Source: Hydractinia symbiolongicarpus
Taxonomy: Eukaryota; Cnidaria; Hydrozoa; Anthoathecata; Hydractiniidae
Assembly: GCF_029227915.1 (NCBI RefSeq)
Contig: NC_079880.1
Coordinates: 7,690,001-7,754,000, forward strand
DNA length: 64,000 bases
Reading direction: 5' to 3'
Below the pieces are notes generated by a model. That model saw only the letters and a list, made by a program, of their open reading frames with translations, was not told where the DNA came from and did no database searches. Position 1 is the stretch's first letter. Every line of letters begins with the position of its first letter. The position numbers and the translations under genes are program-made. Shown one piece after another: positions 22,381 through 35,980 of the stretch.

Positions 22381-24163
22381 ACCTTGTAATAACAGAAACA
22401 TATCGCCAAATACATGTTGGTACTAATATGTGACGCAACCGTTGTAACTCAAACGGACTGATACCGTTAGAAACTCAATAAAATATAGTTTTTGAAACTG
22501 TCTCTATTTCCTCAGCGCGCGATAACGGCTAGGATTGGTCCCACAGTAAAAAGTGATTTATTTATCTAAATTTTTAAATAAAGCGGTACCACACCGCACA
22601 GTGTAATCGCTGAGTTCCAGCAATCAGGTAAAATTAAGAAGAATGTTATTTCTTGGAGTGCAATTGTCTCATTGAAGTCCTTTATAAGGTCAAAGTCTAA
22701 AATCAGTTCAATTAAGTCCCACAATCATGTTGAATGTTATTTCTTGCATGTTGGTACGAATATGTGACGCAACCGTTGTACCCCAAACGGACGGATACTG
22801 TAAGAAACTCAATGAAGTGTTGTGTTTGAAACTGTCTCAATTTCTTCAGGACGCGCTAACGGCTACGATTGGTCCCACAGTACAAAATGACTTATTTATC
22901 TAAATTTTTAAGTAAAGCGCCACCACAGCGCCCAGTGTAATCGTTAAGTTCAAGCAATCATGTCAAATTAAGAAGAATGTTATTTCTTGGAGTGCAATTG
23001 TCTCATTTATCACATTTATAAGTTTAAAGTCTAAAATCAGTTCATTTAAGTCCCACAGTCAATCCTTTCACTGTTAAAAGCGATGCAACCTAGTAACATC
23101 GGAAAAATAACGCTAAATACATGTTGGTACAAATATGTCACGCAACCGTTGTAACTCAAACGGAATGATACCGCTAGAAAGTCAATGAAATGCACTTTTT
23201 AAAAATGTCTCTACTTTTTCAGCGTGCGCTAACGGCTAGGATCCACAGTAAAAAATAACTTATTTATCTAAATTTTTAAATGAAGCGCTACCACAGCGCC
23301 CAGTGTAATCGTTGAGTTCAAGCAATCATTTCAAATTAAGAAGAATGTTATTTCTTGCATGTTGGTACGAATATGTGACGCAAACGTTGTACCCCAAACG
23401 GAGGGATACTGTAAGAAACTCAATGAAATGTAGTTTTTGAAACTGTCTCTATTTCTTCAGGACGCGCTAACGGCTACGATTGGTCCCACAGTACAAAATG
23501 ACTTATTTATCTAAATTTTTAAGTAAAGCGCCACCACAGCGCCCAGTGTAATCGTTGAGTTCAAGCAATCATTTCAAATTAAGAAGAATGTTAGTTCTTG
23601 GAGTCTAATTGTCTCATTGATGACCTTTATAAGTTCAAAGTCTAAAATAAGTTCAATTAAGTCCCACGGCAATCGTTTCACTGTTAACAGCGATGAAACA
23701 TAGTAACATCGGAAGAATATCCTTAAATACATGTTAGTCCTAATATGTGACGCAATCTTTGTAACTCAAACGGATTGATACCGCTAGAAAGTCAATGAAA
23801 TGTTGTTTTTGACAATGTCTCTATTTCTTCAGTGCGAGCTACCGGCTAGGATTGGTCCCACAGCAAAAAATGACTTACTTATCTACATTTTTAAATAAAG
23901 CACTATCACAGCGCCCAGTGTAATCGTTGAGTTCCAGCAATCAAGTCACATTAAGATGAATGTTATTTCTTGGAGTCCAATTGTCTCATTGATGACCTGT
24001 ACAACGTCAAAGTCTAAAATCAGTTCAATTAAGTCCCACAGTCAATCGTTTTACTGTTAAAAGCGATGCAGCCTAGTGACATCGGAGAAATATCGCTAAA
24101 TACATGTTGGTACGAATATGTCACGCAACTGTTGTTACTCAAACGGATTGATACCGCTAGAAC
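22381..24163 (+). repeat. Irregular monomers
   Basis: Marks at 22474 (334 bp), 22808 (373 bp), 23181 (238 bp) and 23791. No regular HOR is seen. The stretch contains a defective 334 bp monomer of the dispersed type and the unique 238 bp one described separately. Confidence 0.85.
23181..23418 (+). repeat. 238 bp truncated monomer
   Basis: A single internal deletion of about 135 bp joins gaatgttatttcttg directly to catgttggtacg near 23,356. The right half of this junction is the same as in the eleven 326-335 bp defective monomers, which suggests it is the ancestral deletion form. The sequence tagg-atccacag near 23,240 also lacks the usual attggtc. Confidence 0.9.
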
Positions 24164-26333
24164 GTCAATGACATGCACTTTTTAAAAATGTGTCTATGTC
24201 TTCAGCGCGCGCAAACGGCTAGGATTGGTCCCACAGTAAAAAAAGACTTATTTATCTAAATTTTTAAATGAAGCGCTACCATAGCGCCCAGTGTAATCGC
24301 TGAGTTCCAGAAATCATGTCCAATTAAGAAGAATGTTATTTCTTAGAGTCCAATTGTCTCATTTATCACATTTATAAGTTCAAAGTCCAAAGCAGTTCAA
24401 TTAAGTCCCACAGTAAATCGTTTTACTGTTAATAGCGATGCAACCTTGTAATAACAGAAACATATCGCTAAACACTTGTTGCTACGAATACTTGACGCAA
24501 CCGTTGTAACTCAAACGGACTGATACCGTTAGAAACTCAATGAAATATAGTTTTTGAAACTGTCTCTATTTCTTCAGCCCGAGCTAACGGCAAGGATTGG
24601 TACCACGGTAAGAAAATGACTTATTCATAAAAATTTTTGAATGAAGCGCTTCCACAGTGCCAGTGTAATCGTTCAGTTCCATGTCAAATTAAGGAGAATG
24701 TTATTTCTTGGAGTTCAATTTTCTCTTTTCTCACATTCATAAGATCAAAGTCCAAGGCAGTTCAATTAAGTGCCACAGTCAATTGTTTCACTGTTAGAAG
24801 CGATGCAACATAGTAATACCAGAAAAATATCGCTAAATACATGTTTGTACGAATATGTCACGCAACTGTTGTTACTCAAACGGATTGATACCGCTAGAAC
24901 GTCAATGACATGCACTTTTTAAAAATGTCTCTATGTCTTCAGCGCGCGCAAACGGCTAGGATTGGTCCCACAGTAAAAAAAGACTTATTTATCTAAATTT
25001 TTAAATTAAGCGCTACCATAGCGCCCAGTGTAATCGCTGAGTTCCAGAAATCATGTCCAATTAAGAAGAATGTTATTTCTTAGAGTCCAATTGTCTCATT
25101 TATCACATTTATAAGTTCAAAGTCCAAAGCAGTTCAATTAAGTCCCACAGTAAATCGTTTTACTGTTAATAGCGATGCAACCTTGTAATAACAGAAACAT
25201 ATCGCTAAATACTTGTTGCTACGAATACTTGACGCAACCGTTGTAACTCAAACGGACTGATACCGTTAGAAACTCAATGAAATGTAGTTTTTGAAACTGT
25301 CTCTATTTCTTCAGCCCGAGCTAACGGCAAGGATTGGTACCACCGTAAGAAAATGACTTATTCATAAAAATTTTTGAATGAAGCGCTTCCACAGTGCCAG
25401 TGTAATCGTTCAGTTCCATGTCAAATTAAGGAGAATGTTATTTCTTGGAGTTCAATTTTCTCTTTTCTCACATTCATAAGATCAAAGTCCAAGGCAGTTC
25501 AATTAAGTGCCACAGTCAATCGTTTCACTGTTAGAAGCGATGCAACATAGGAATACCAGAAAAATATCGCTAAATACATGTTTGTACGAATATGTCACGC
25601 AACTGTTGTTACTCAAACGGATTGATACCGCTAGAACGTCAATGACATGCACTTTTTAAAAATGTCTCTATTTCTTCAGCGCGATTTATCTACATTTTCA
25701 AATAAAGCGTACCACAGCGCCCAGTGTAATCGTTGAGTTTAAGCAATCATGACAAATTAAGAAGAATGTTATTTCTTAGAGTCCAATTGTCTCATTTATC
25801 ACATTTATAAGTTCAAAGTCCAAAGCAGTTCAATTAAGTCCCACAGTAAATCGTTTTACTGTTAATAGCGATGCAACCTTGTAATAACAGAAACATATCG
25901 CTAAATACTTGTTGCTACGAATACTTGACGCAACCGTTGTAACTCAAACGGACTGATACCGTTAGAAACTCAATGAAATATAGTTTTTGAAACTGTCTCT
26001 ATTTCTTCAGCCCGAGCTAACGGCAAGGATTGGTACCACCGTAAGAAAATGACTTATTCATAAAAATTTTTGAATGAAGCGCTTCCACAGTGCCAGTGTA
26101 ATCGTTCAGTTCCATGTCAAATTAAGGAGAATGTTATTTCTTGGAGTTCAATTTTCTCTTTTCTCACATTCATAAGATCAAAGTCCAAGGCAGTTCAATT
26201 AAGTGCCACAGTCAATCGTTTCACTGTTAGAAGCGATGCAACATAGTAATACCAGAAAAATATCGCTAAATACATGTTTGTACGAATATGTCACGCAACT
26301 GTTGTTACTCAAACGGATTGATACCGCTAGAAC
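24164..26333 (+). repeat. Dimer HOR J, three copies (737, 737, 696 bp)
   Basis: Pairs of monomers start at 24164/24536, 24901/25273 and 25638/25969, with sizes of 372+365, 372+365 and 331+365 bp. The third pair lost about 41 bp where cttcagcgcg is joined to atttatctac (near 25,682). Later copies of the 372+365 pair lie at 28,015-28,751 and 29,860-30,596. Slightly different 372+366 pairs lie at 31,906 and 36,354. Confidence 0.9.
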
Positions 26334-28751
26334 GTCAATGACATGCACTTTTTAAAAATGTCTCTATTTCTTCAGCGCGATTTATCTACATTTTCAAATA
26401 AAGCGTACCACAGCGCCCAGTGTAATCGTTGAGTTTAAGCAATCATGACAAATTAAGAAGAATATTATTTCTTGGAGTTCAATTGTCTCATTTATCAGAT
26501 TTATAAGGTCAAAGTCTAAAGCAGTTCAATTAAGTCGCACAGTCAATCGGTTCCCTGTTAAAAGCAAGAGCTAACGGCTAGGATTGGTCCTACAGTAAAA
26601 ATTGACTAATTTATCTACATTCTTTAATAAAGTGCTATCACAGCGCCCAGTGTAATCGTTGAGTTCAAGCAATCATGTCAAATTAAGAAGAATGTTCTTT
26701 CTTGGAGACCAATTGTCTCATTTATCACATTTATAAGTTCAAAGTCTAAAATCGGTTCAATTAATACCCACAGTCAATCGTTTCTCTGTTAAAACCTATG
26801 CAACCTAGTAATAGGGAAATCAAATCTCTAAATACATGTTGGTACGAATACTTGACGCAACCGTTGTAACTCAAACGGACTGATACCGTTAGAAACTCAA
26901 TAAAATATAGTTTTTGAAACTGTCTCATTTCCTCAGCGCGCGATAACGGCTAGGATTGGTCCCACAGTAAAAAATGGTTTATTTATCTACATTTTTTAAT
27001 AAAGCGCTATCACAGCGCCCAGTGTAATCGTTAAGTTCAAGCAACCATGTCAAGTTAAAAAGAATGTTATTTCTTGGAGACCAATTGTCTCATTTATCAC
27101 ATTTATAAGGTTAAAGTCTAAAATCAGTTCCAGTAAGTCCCACAGTCAATCGTTTTACTGTTAATAGCGATGCACCCTTGTAATAACAGAAACATATCGC
27201 TAATTACATGTTGGTAGTAATATGTGACGCAACAGTTGTAACTCAAGCGGACTGATACCGTTATATAGTCAATATAATGCAGTTTTTGAAACTGTCTCTA
27301 TTACTTCAGCGCAAGCTAACGACAAGGATTGGTACCACGGTAAAAAAATGACTTATTTATTAAAATTTTTGAATGAAGCGCTTCCACAGTGCCCAGTGTA
27401 ATCGTTGAGTTCCAGCAACCATGTGAAATTAAGTAGAATATTATTTCTTGGAGTCAAATTTTCTCATTTATCACATTTATATGGTCAAAGTCTAAAATAA
27501 GTTCAATTAAGTCCCATAATCAATCGTTTCACTGTTAAAAGCGATGCAACCTAGTTATATCAGACAAATATCGTTAAATATATGTTGGTGCGAATATGTG
27601 ACGCAACCGTTGTACCTCAAACGGATTGATACCGCTAGAACGTCAATGAAATGCACTTTTTGAAAATATCTCTATTTCTTCGGCGCGCGAAAACGGCTAG
27701 GATTGGTCCCACAGTAAAAAAAGACTTATTTATCTAAATTTTTAAATGAAGCGTTACCACACCGCACAGTGTAATCGCTGAGTTCCAGCAATCAAGTCAC
27801 ATTAAGATGAATGTTATTTCTTGGAGTCCAATTGTCTCATTCATGACCTGTATAACGTCAAAGTCTAAAATCAGTTCAACTAAGTCCCACAGTCAATCGT
27901 TTTACTGTTAAAAGCGATGCAGCCTAGTGACATCGGAGAAATATCGCTAAATACATGTTGGTACGAATATGTCACGCAACTGTTGTTACTCAAACGGATT
28001 GATACGGCTAGAACGTCAATGACATGCACTTTTTAAAAATGTCTCTATGTCTTCAGCGCGCGCAAACGGCTAGGATTGGTCCCACAGTAAAAAAAGACTT
28101 ATTTATCTAAATTTTTAAATGAAGCGCTACCATAGCGCCCAGTGTAATCGCTGAGTTCCAGTAATCATGTCAAATTAAAAAGAATGTTATTTCTTAGAGT
28201 CCAATTGTCTCATTTATCACATTTATAAGTTCAAAGTCCAAAGCAGTTCAATTAAGTCCCACAGTAAATCGTTTTACTGTTAATAGCGATGCAACCTTGT
28301 AATAACAGAAACATATCGCTAAATACTTGTTGCTACGAATACTTGACGCAACAGTTGTAACTCAAACGGACTGATACCGTTAGAAACTCCATGAAATATA
28401 GTTTTTGAAACTGTCTCTATTTCTTCAGCCCGAGCTAACGGCAAGGATTGGTACCACGGTAAGAAAATGACTTATTCATAAAAATGTTTGAATGAAGCGC
28501 TTCCACAGTGCCAGTGTAATCGTTCAGTTCCATGTCAAATTAAGGAGAATGTTATTTCTTGGAGTTCAATTTTCTCTTTTCTAACATTCATAAGATCAAA
28601 GTCCAAGGCAGTTCAATTAAGTGCCACAGTCAATCGTTTCATTGTTAGAAGTGATGCAACATAGTAATACCAGAAAAATATCGATAAATACATGTTTGTA
28701 CGAATATGTCACGCAACTGTTGTTACTCAAACGGATTGATACCGATAGAAC
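26334..28751 (+). repeat. Block E copy 1
   Basis: Marks at 26334 (fused, 562 bp), 26896, 27268, 27642, 28015 and 28387. The fused monomer carries both the common 145 bp fusion and the 41 bp deletion of the preceding dimer. The block recurs at 30,597-32,643 with one monomer fewer. Confidence 0.9.
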
Positions 28752-30596
28752 GTCAATGACATGCACTTTTTAAAACTGTCTCTATTTCTTCAGCGCGCGC
28801 AAACGGCTAGGATTGGTCCCACAGTAATTGACTTATTTATCTACATTTTTTAGTTAGGCGTTATCACAGCGCCCAGTGTAATCGTTGAGTTCAAGCAATC
28901 ATGTCAAATTAAGAAGAATGTTCTTTCTTGGAGACCAATTGTCTCATTTATCACATTTATAAGTTCAAAGTCTAAAATCGGTTCAATTAATACCCACAGT
29001 CAATCGTTTCTCTGTTAAAACCTATGCAACCTAGTAATAGGGGAATCAAATGTCTAAATACATGTTGGTACGAATACTTGACGCAACCGTTGTAACTCAA
29101 ACGGACTGATACCGTTAGAAATTCAATGAAATATAGCTTTTGAAACTGTCTCTATTTCCTCAGCGCGCGATAACGGCTAGGATTGGTCCCACAGTAAAAA
29201 ATGGTTTATTTATCTACATTTTTTAATAAAGCGCTATCACAGCGCCCAGTGTAATCGTTAAGTTCAAGCAATCATGTCAAGTTAAAAAGAATGTTATTTC
29301 TTGGAGACCAATTGTCTCATTTATCACATTTATAAGGTTAAAGTCTAAAATCAGTTCCAGTAAGTCCCACAGTCAATCGTTTTACTGTTAATAGCGATGC
29401 ACCCTTGTAATAACAGAAACATATCGCTAATTACATGTTGGTACTAATATGTGACGCAACAGTTGTAACTCAAGCGGACTGATAACGTTATATAGTCAAT
29501 ATAATGCAGTTTTTGAAACTGTCTCTATTACTTCAGCGCAAGCTAACGACAAGGATTGGTACCACGGTAAGAAAATGACTTATTCATAAAAATTTTTGAA
29601 TGAAGCGCTTCCACAGTGCCAGTGTAATCGTTCAGTTCCATGTCAAATTAAGGAGAATGTTATTTCTTGGAGTTCAATTTTCTCTTTTCTTACATTCATA
29701 AGATCAAAGTCCAAGGCAGTTCAATTAAGTGCCACAGTCAATCGTTTCACTGTTAGAAGCGATGCAACATAGTAATACCAGAAAAATATCGCTAAATACA
29801 TGTTTGTACGAATATGTCACGCAACTGTTGTTACTCAAACGGATTGATACCGCTAGAACGTCAATGACATGCACTTTTTAAAAATGTCTCTATGTCTTCA
29901 GCGCGCGCAAACGGCTAGGATTGGTCCCACAGTAAAAAAAGACTTATTTATCTAAATTTTTAAATTAAGGGCTACCATAGCGCCCAGTGTAATCGCTGAG
30001 TTCCAGAAATCATGTCCAATTAAGAAGAATGTTATTTCTTAGAGTCCAATTGTCTCATTTATCACATTTATAAGTTCAAAGTCCAAAGCAGTTCAATTAA
30101 GTCCCACAGTAAATCGTTTTACTGTTAATAGCGATGCAACCTTGTAATAACAGAAACATATCGCTAAATACTTGTTGCTACGAATACTTGACGCAACCGT
30201 TGTAACTCAAACGGACTGATACCGTTAGAAACTCAATGAAATATAGTTTTTGAAACTGTCTCTATTTCTTCAGCCCGAGCTAACGGCAAGGATTGGTACC
30301 ACCGTAAGAAAATGACTTATTCATAAAACTTTTTGAATGAAGCGCTTCCACAGTGCCAGTGTAATCGTTCAGTTCCATGTCAAATTAAGGAGAATGTTAT
30401 TTCTTGGAGTTCAATTTTCTCTTTTCTCACATTCATAAGATCAAAGTCCAAGGCAGTTCAATTAAGTGCCACAGTCAATCGTTTCACTGTTAGAAGCGAT
30501 GCAACATAGTAATACCAGAAAAATATCGCTAAATACATGTTTGTACGAATATGTCACGCAACTGTTGTTACTCAAACGGATTGATACCGCTAGAAC
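28752..30596 (+). repeat. Spacer monomers between block E copies
   Basis: Marks at 28752 (370 bp), 29122 (373 bp), 29495 (365 bp), 29860 (372 bp) and 30232 (365 bp). 28,387-29,494 resembles the first three members of the later tetramer HOR G. 29,860-30,596 is another dimer J. The 29495 monomer switches type inside, from the ataatgcag start to the gtaagaaaatg form. Confidence 0.85.
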
Positions 30597-32643
30597 GTCA
30601 ATGACATGCACTTTTTAAAAATGTCTCTATTTCTTCAGCGCGATTTATCTACATTTTCAAATAAAGCGTACCACAGCGCCCAGTGTAATCGTTGAGTTTA
30701 AGCAATCATGACAAATTAAGAAGAATATTATTTCTTGGAGTTCAATTGTCTCATTTATCAGATTTATAAGGTCAAAGTCCAAAGCAGTTCAATTAAGTCG
30801 CACAGTCAATCGTTTCCCTGTTAAAAGCAAGAGCTAACGGCTAGGATTGGTCCTACAGTAAAAATTGACTAATTTATCTACATTCTTTAATAAAGTGCTA
30901 TCACAGCGCCCAGTGTAATCGTTGAGTTCAAGCAATCATGTCAAATTAAGAAGAATGTTATTTCTTGGAGACCAATTGTCTCATTTATCACATTTATAAG
31001 GTTAAAGTCTAAAATCAGTTCCAGTAAGTCCCACAGTCAATCGTTTTACTGTTAATAGCGATGCACCCTTGTAATAACAGAAACATATCGCTAATTACAT
31101 GTTGGTACTAATATGTGACGCAACAGTTGTAACTCAAGCGGACTGATACCGTTATATAGTCAATATAATGCAGTTTTTGAAACTGTCTCTATTACTTCAG
31201 CGCAAGCTAACGACAAGGATTGGTACCACGGTAAAAAAATGACTTATTTATTAAAATTTTTAAATGAAGCGCTTCCACAGTGCCCAGTGTAATCGTTGAG
31301 TTCCAGCAACCATGTGAAATTAAGTAGAATATTATTTCTTGGAGTCCAGTTTTCTCATTTATCACATTTATATGGTCAAAGTCTAAAATAAGTTCAATTA
31401 AGTCTCATAATCAATCGTTTCACTGTTAAAAGCGATGCAACCTAGTTATATCAGACAAATATCGTTAAATATATGTTGGTGCGAATATGTGACGCAACCG
31501 TTGTACCTCAAACGGATTGATACCGCTAGAACGTCAATGAAATGCACTTTTTGAAAATATCTCTATTTCTTCGGCGCGCGAAAACGGCTAGGATTGGTCC
31601 CACAGTAAAAAAAGACTTATTTATCTAAATTTTTAAATGAAGCGTTACCACACCGCACAGTGTAATCGCTGAGTTCCAGCAATCAGGTCACATTAAGATG
31701 AATGTTATTTCTTGGAGTCCAATTGTCTCATTGATGACTTGTATAACGTCAAAGTCTAAAATCAGTTCAATTAAGTCCCACAGTCAATCGTTTTACTGTT
31801 AAAAGCGATGCAGCCTAGTGACATCGGAGAAATATCGCTAAATACATGTTGGTACGAATATGTCACGCAACTGTTGTTACTCAAACGGATTGATACCGCT
31901 AGAACGTCAATGACATGCACTTTTTAAAAATGTCTCTATGTCTTCAGCGCGCGCAAACGGCTAGGATTGGTCCCACAGTAAAAAAAGACTTATTTATCTA
32001 AATTTTTAAATGAAGCGCTACCATAGCGCCCAGTGTAATCGCTGAGTTCCAGTAATCATGTCAAATTAAGAAGAATGTTATTTCTTAGAGTCCAATTGTC
32101 TCATTTATCACATTTATAAGTTCAAAGTCCAAAGCAGTTCAATTAAGTCCCACAGTAAATCGTTTTACTGTTAATAGCGATGCAACCTTGTAATAACAGA
32201 AACATATCGCTAAATACTTGTTGCTACGAATACTTGACGCAACCGTTGTAACTCAAACGGACTGATACCGTTAGAAACTCCATGAAATATAGTTTTTGAA
32301 ACTGTCTCTATTTCTTCAGCCCGAGCTAACGGCAAGGATTGGTACCACGGTAAGAAAATGACTTATTCATAAAAAATTTTGAATGAAGCGCTTCCACAGT
32401 GCCAATGTAATCGTTCAGTTCCATGTCAAATTAAGGAGAATGCTATTTCTTGGAGACCAATTGTCTCATTTATCACATTTATAAGGTCAAAGTCTAAAAT
32501 CAGTTCCAGTAAGTCCCACAATCAATCGTTTCACTGTTAAAAGCGATGCAACCTAGTAATGTCAGAAACATATGGCTAAATGCATGTTGGTACGAATATG
32601 TGACGCAACCGTTGTAACTCAAACGGATTGATACCGCTAGAAA
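30597..32643 (+). repeat. Block E copy 2, one monomer shorter
   Basis: The first mark matches copy 1 at an offset of 4,263 bp. Marks 31159, 31533, 31906 and 32278 match at 3,891 bp. The difference, 372 bp, is exactly one monomer. The switch lies near 30,958 inside the fused monomer, where aagaatgtt changes from the ctttcttgg form to the atttcttggagacc form. Confidence 0.9.
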
Positions 32644-33016
32644 GTCAATGAAATGCACTTTTTATAAATGTCTCTATTTCTTCAGCGCGCGCAAACAGCT
32701 AGGATTGATCCCACAGTAAAAAAAGAGTTATTTATCTAAATTTTTAAATGAAGCGTTACCACACCGCACAGTGTAATCGCTGAGTTCCAGCAATTAAGTC
32801 ACATTAAGGAGATTGTTTTTTCTTGGAGTCCAATTGTCTCATTGATGACCTGTATAACGTCAAAGTCTAAAATCAGTTCCAGTAAGTCCCACAATCAATC
32901 GTTTCACTGTTAAAAGCGATGCAACCTAGTAATGTCAGAAACATATCGCTAAATACTTGTTGGTACGAATACTTGACGCAACCGTTGTAACTCAAACGGA
33001 CTGATACCGTTAGAAA

Positions 33017-34498
33017 CTCAATGAAATATAGTTTTTAAAACTGTCTCTATTTCTTCAGCCCGAGCTAATGGCAAGGATTGGTACCACGGTAAGAAAATGA
33101 CTTATTCATAAAAATTTTTGAATGAAGCGCTTCCACAGTGCCAGTGTAATCGTTCAGTTCCATGTCAAATTAAGGAGAATGTTACTTCTTGGAGTTCAAT
33201 TTTCTCTTTTCTCACATTCATAAGATCAACGTCCAAGGCAGTTCAATTAAGTGCCACAGTCAATCGTTTCACTGTTAGAAGCGATGCAACATAGTAATAC
33301 CAGAAAAATATCGCTAAATACATGTTTGTACGAATATGTCACGCAACTGTTGTTACTCAAAGGGACGGATACCGCTAGAACGTCAATGACATGCACTTTT
33401 TCAAAATGTCTCTATTTCTTCAGCGCGCGCAAACGGCTAGGATTGGTCCCACAGTAATTGACTAATTTATCTACATTTTTTAATAAAGCGCTATCACAGC
33501 GCCCAGTGTAATCTTTGAGTTCAAGCAATCATGTCAAATTAAGAAGAATGTTCTTTCTTGGACACCAATTGTCTCATTTATCACATTTATAAGTTCAAAG
33601 TCTAAAATCGGTTCAATTAATACCCACAGTCAATCGTTTCTCTGTTAAAACCTATGCAACCTAGTAATAGGGGAATCAAATCTCTAAATACATGTTGGTA
33701 CGAATACTTGACGCAACCGTTGTAACTCAAACGGACTGATACCGTTAGAAATTCAATGAAATATAGTTTTTGAAACTGTCTCTATTTCCTCAGCGCGCGA
33801 TAACGGCTAGGATTGGTCTTACAGTAAAAAATGGTTTATTTATCTACATTTTTTAATAAAGCGCTATCACAGCGCCCAGTGTAATCGTTAAGTTCAAGCA
33901 ATCATGTCAAGTTAAAAAGAATGTTATTTCTTGAAGACCAATTGTCTCATTTATCACATTTATAAGGTTAAAGTCTAAAATCAGTTCCAGTAAGTCCCAC
34001 AGTCAATCGTTTTACTGTTAATAGCGATGCACCCTTGTAATAACAGAAACATATCGCTAATTACATGTTGGTACTAATATGTGACGCAACAGTTGTAACT
34101 CAAGCGGACTGATACCGTTATTTAGTCAATATAATGCAGTTTTTGAAACTGTCTCTACTACTTCAGCGCAAGCTAACGACAAGGATTGGTACCACGGTAA
34201 AAAAATGACTTATTTATTAAAATTTTTGAATGAAGTGCTTCCACAGTGCCCAGTGTAATCGTTGAGTTCCAGCAACCATGTGAAATAAAGTAGAATATTA
34301 TTTCTTGGAGTCCAATTTTCTCATTTATCACATTTATATGGTCAAAGTCTAAAATCAGTTCCAGTAAGTCCCACAATCAATCGTTTCACTGTTAAAAGCG
34401 ATGCAACCTAGTAATGTCAGAAACATATCACTAAATACTTGTTTGAACGAATACTTGACGCAACCGTTGTAACTCAAACGGACTGATACCGTTAGAAA
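33017..34498 (+). repeat. Tetramer HOR G1 (1,482 bp)
   Basis: Four monomers of 365, 370, 373 and 374 bp. The first carries ggtaccacggtaagaaaatg. The second begins after gtcccacagtaattgac. The third has ggtttatttatctac. The fourth has tcaatataatgcag. The sizes and order recur in G2-G6. Confidence 0.92.
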
Positions 34499-35980
34499 TT
34501 CAATGAAATATAGTTTTTGAAACTGTCTCTATTTCTTCAGCCCGAGCTAATGGCAAGGATTGGTACCACGGTAAGAAAATGACTTATTCATAAAAATTTT
34601 TGAATGAAGCGCTTCCACAGTGCCAGTGTAATCGTTCAGTTCCATGTCAAATTAAGGAGAATGTTACTTCTTGGAGTTCAATTTTCTCTTTTCTCACATT
34701 CATAAGATCAACGTCCAAGGCAGTTCAATTAAGTGCCACAGTCAATCGTTTCACTGTTAGAAGCAATGCAACATAGTAATACCAGAAAAATATCGCTAAA
34801 TACATGTTTGTACGAATATGTCACGCAACTGTTGTTACTCAAACGGACGGATACCGCTAGAACGTCAATGAAATGCACTTTTTCAAAATGTCTCTATTTC
34901 TTCAGCGCGCGCAAACGGCTAGGATTGGTCCCACAGTAATTGACTAATTTATGTACATTTTTTAATAAAGTGCTATCACAGCGCCCAGTGTAATCTTTGA
35001 GTTCAAGCAATCATGTCAAATTAAGAAGAATGTTCTTTCTTGGACACCAATTGTCTCATTTATCACATTTATAAGTTCAAAGTCTAAAATCGGTTCAATT
35101 AATACCCACAGTCAATCGTTTCTCTGTTAAAACCTATGCAACCTAGTAATAGGGGAATCAAATCTCTAAATACATGTTGGTACGAATACTTGACGCAACC
35201 GTTGTAACTCAAACGGACTGATACCGTTAGAAATTCAATGAAATATAGTTTTTGAAACTGTCTCTATTTCCTCAGCGCGCGATAACGGCTAGGATTGGTC
35301 CCACAGTAAAAAATGGTTTATTTCTCTACATTTTTTAATAAAGCGCTATCACAGCGCCCAGTGTAATCGTTAAATTCAAGCAATCATGTCAAGTTAAAAA
35401 GAATGTTATTTCTTGGAGACCAATTGTCTCATTTATCACATTTATAAGGTTAAAGTCTAAAATCAGTTCCAGTAAGTCCCACAGTCAATCGTTTTACTGT
35501 TAATAGCGATGCACCCTTGTAATAACAGAAACATATCGCTAATTACATGTTGGTACTAATATGTGACGCAACAGTTGTAACTCAAGCGGACTGATACCGT
35601 TATATAGTCAATATAATGCGGTTTTTGAAACTGTCTCTATTACTTCAGCGCAAGCTAACGACAAGGATTGGTACCACGGTAAAAAAATGACTTATTTATT
35701 AAAATTTTTGAATGAAGCGCTTCCACAGTGCCCAGTGTAATCGTTGAGTTCCAGCAACCATGTGAAATTAAGTAGAATATTATTTCTTGGAGTTCAATTG
35801 TCTCATTGATGACCTTTATAAGTTCAAAGTCTAAAATAAGTTCAATTAAGTCCCATAATCAATCGTTTCACTGTTAATAGCGATGCAACCTAGTTATATC
35901 AGACAAATATCGTTAAATATATGTTGGTGCGAATATGTGACGCAACAGTTGTAACTCCAACGGATTGATACCGCTAGAAG
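34499..35980 (+). repeat. Tetramer HOR G2 (1,482 bp)
   Basis: Direct tandem copy of G1. Marks are 34499, 34864, 35234 and 35607. Differences from G1 include gaagcaatgcaac, atttatgtac and ggtttatttctc. Confidence 0.92.
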
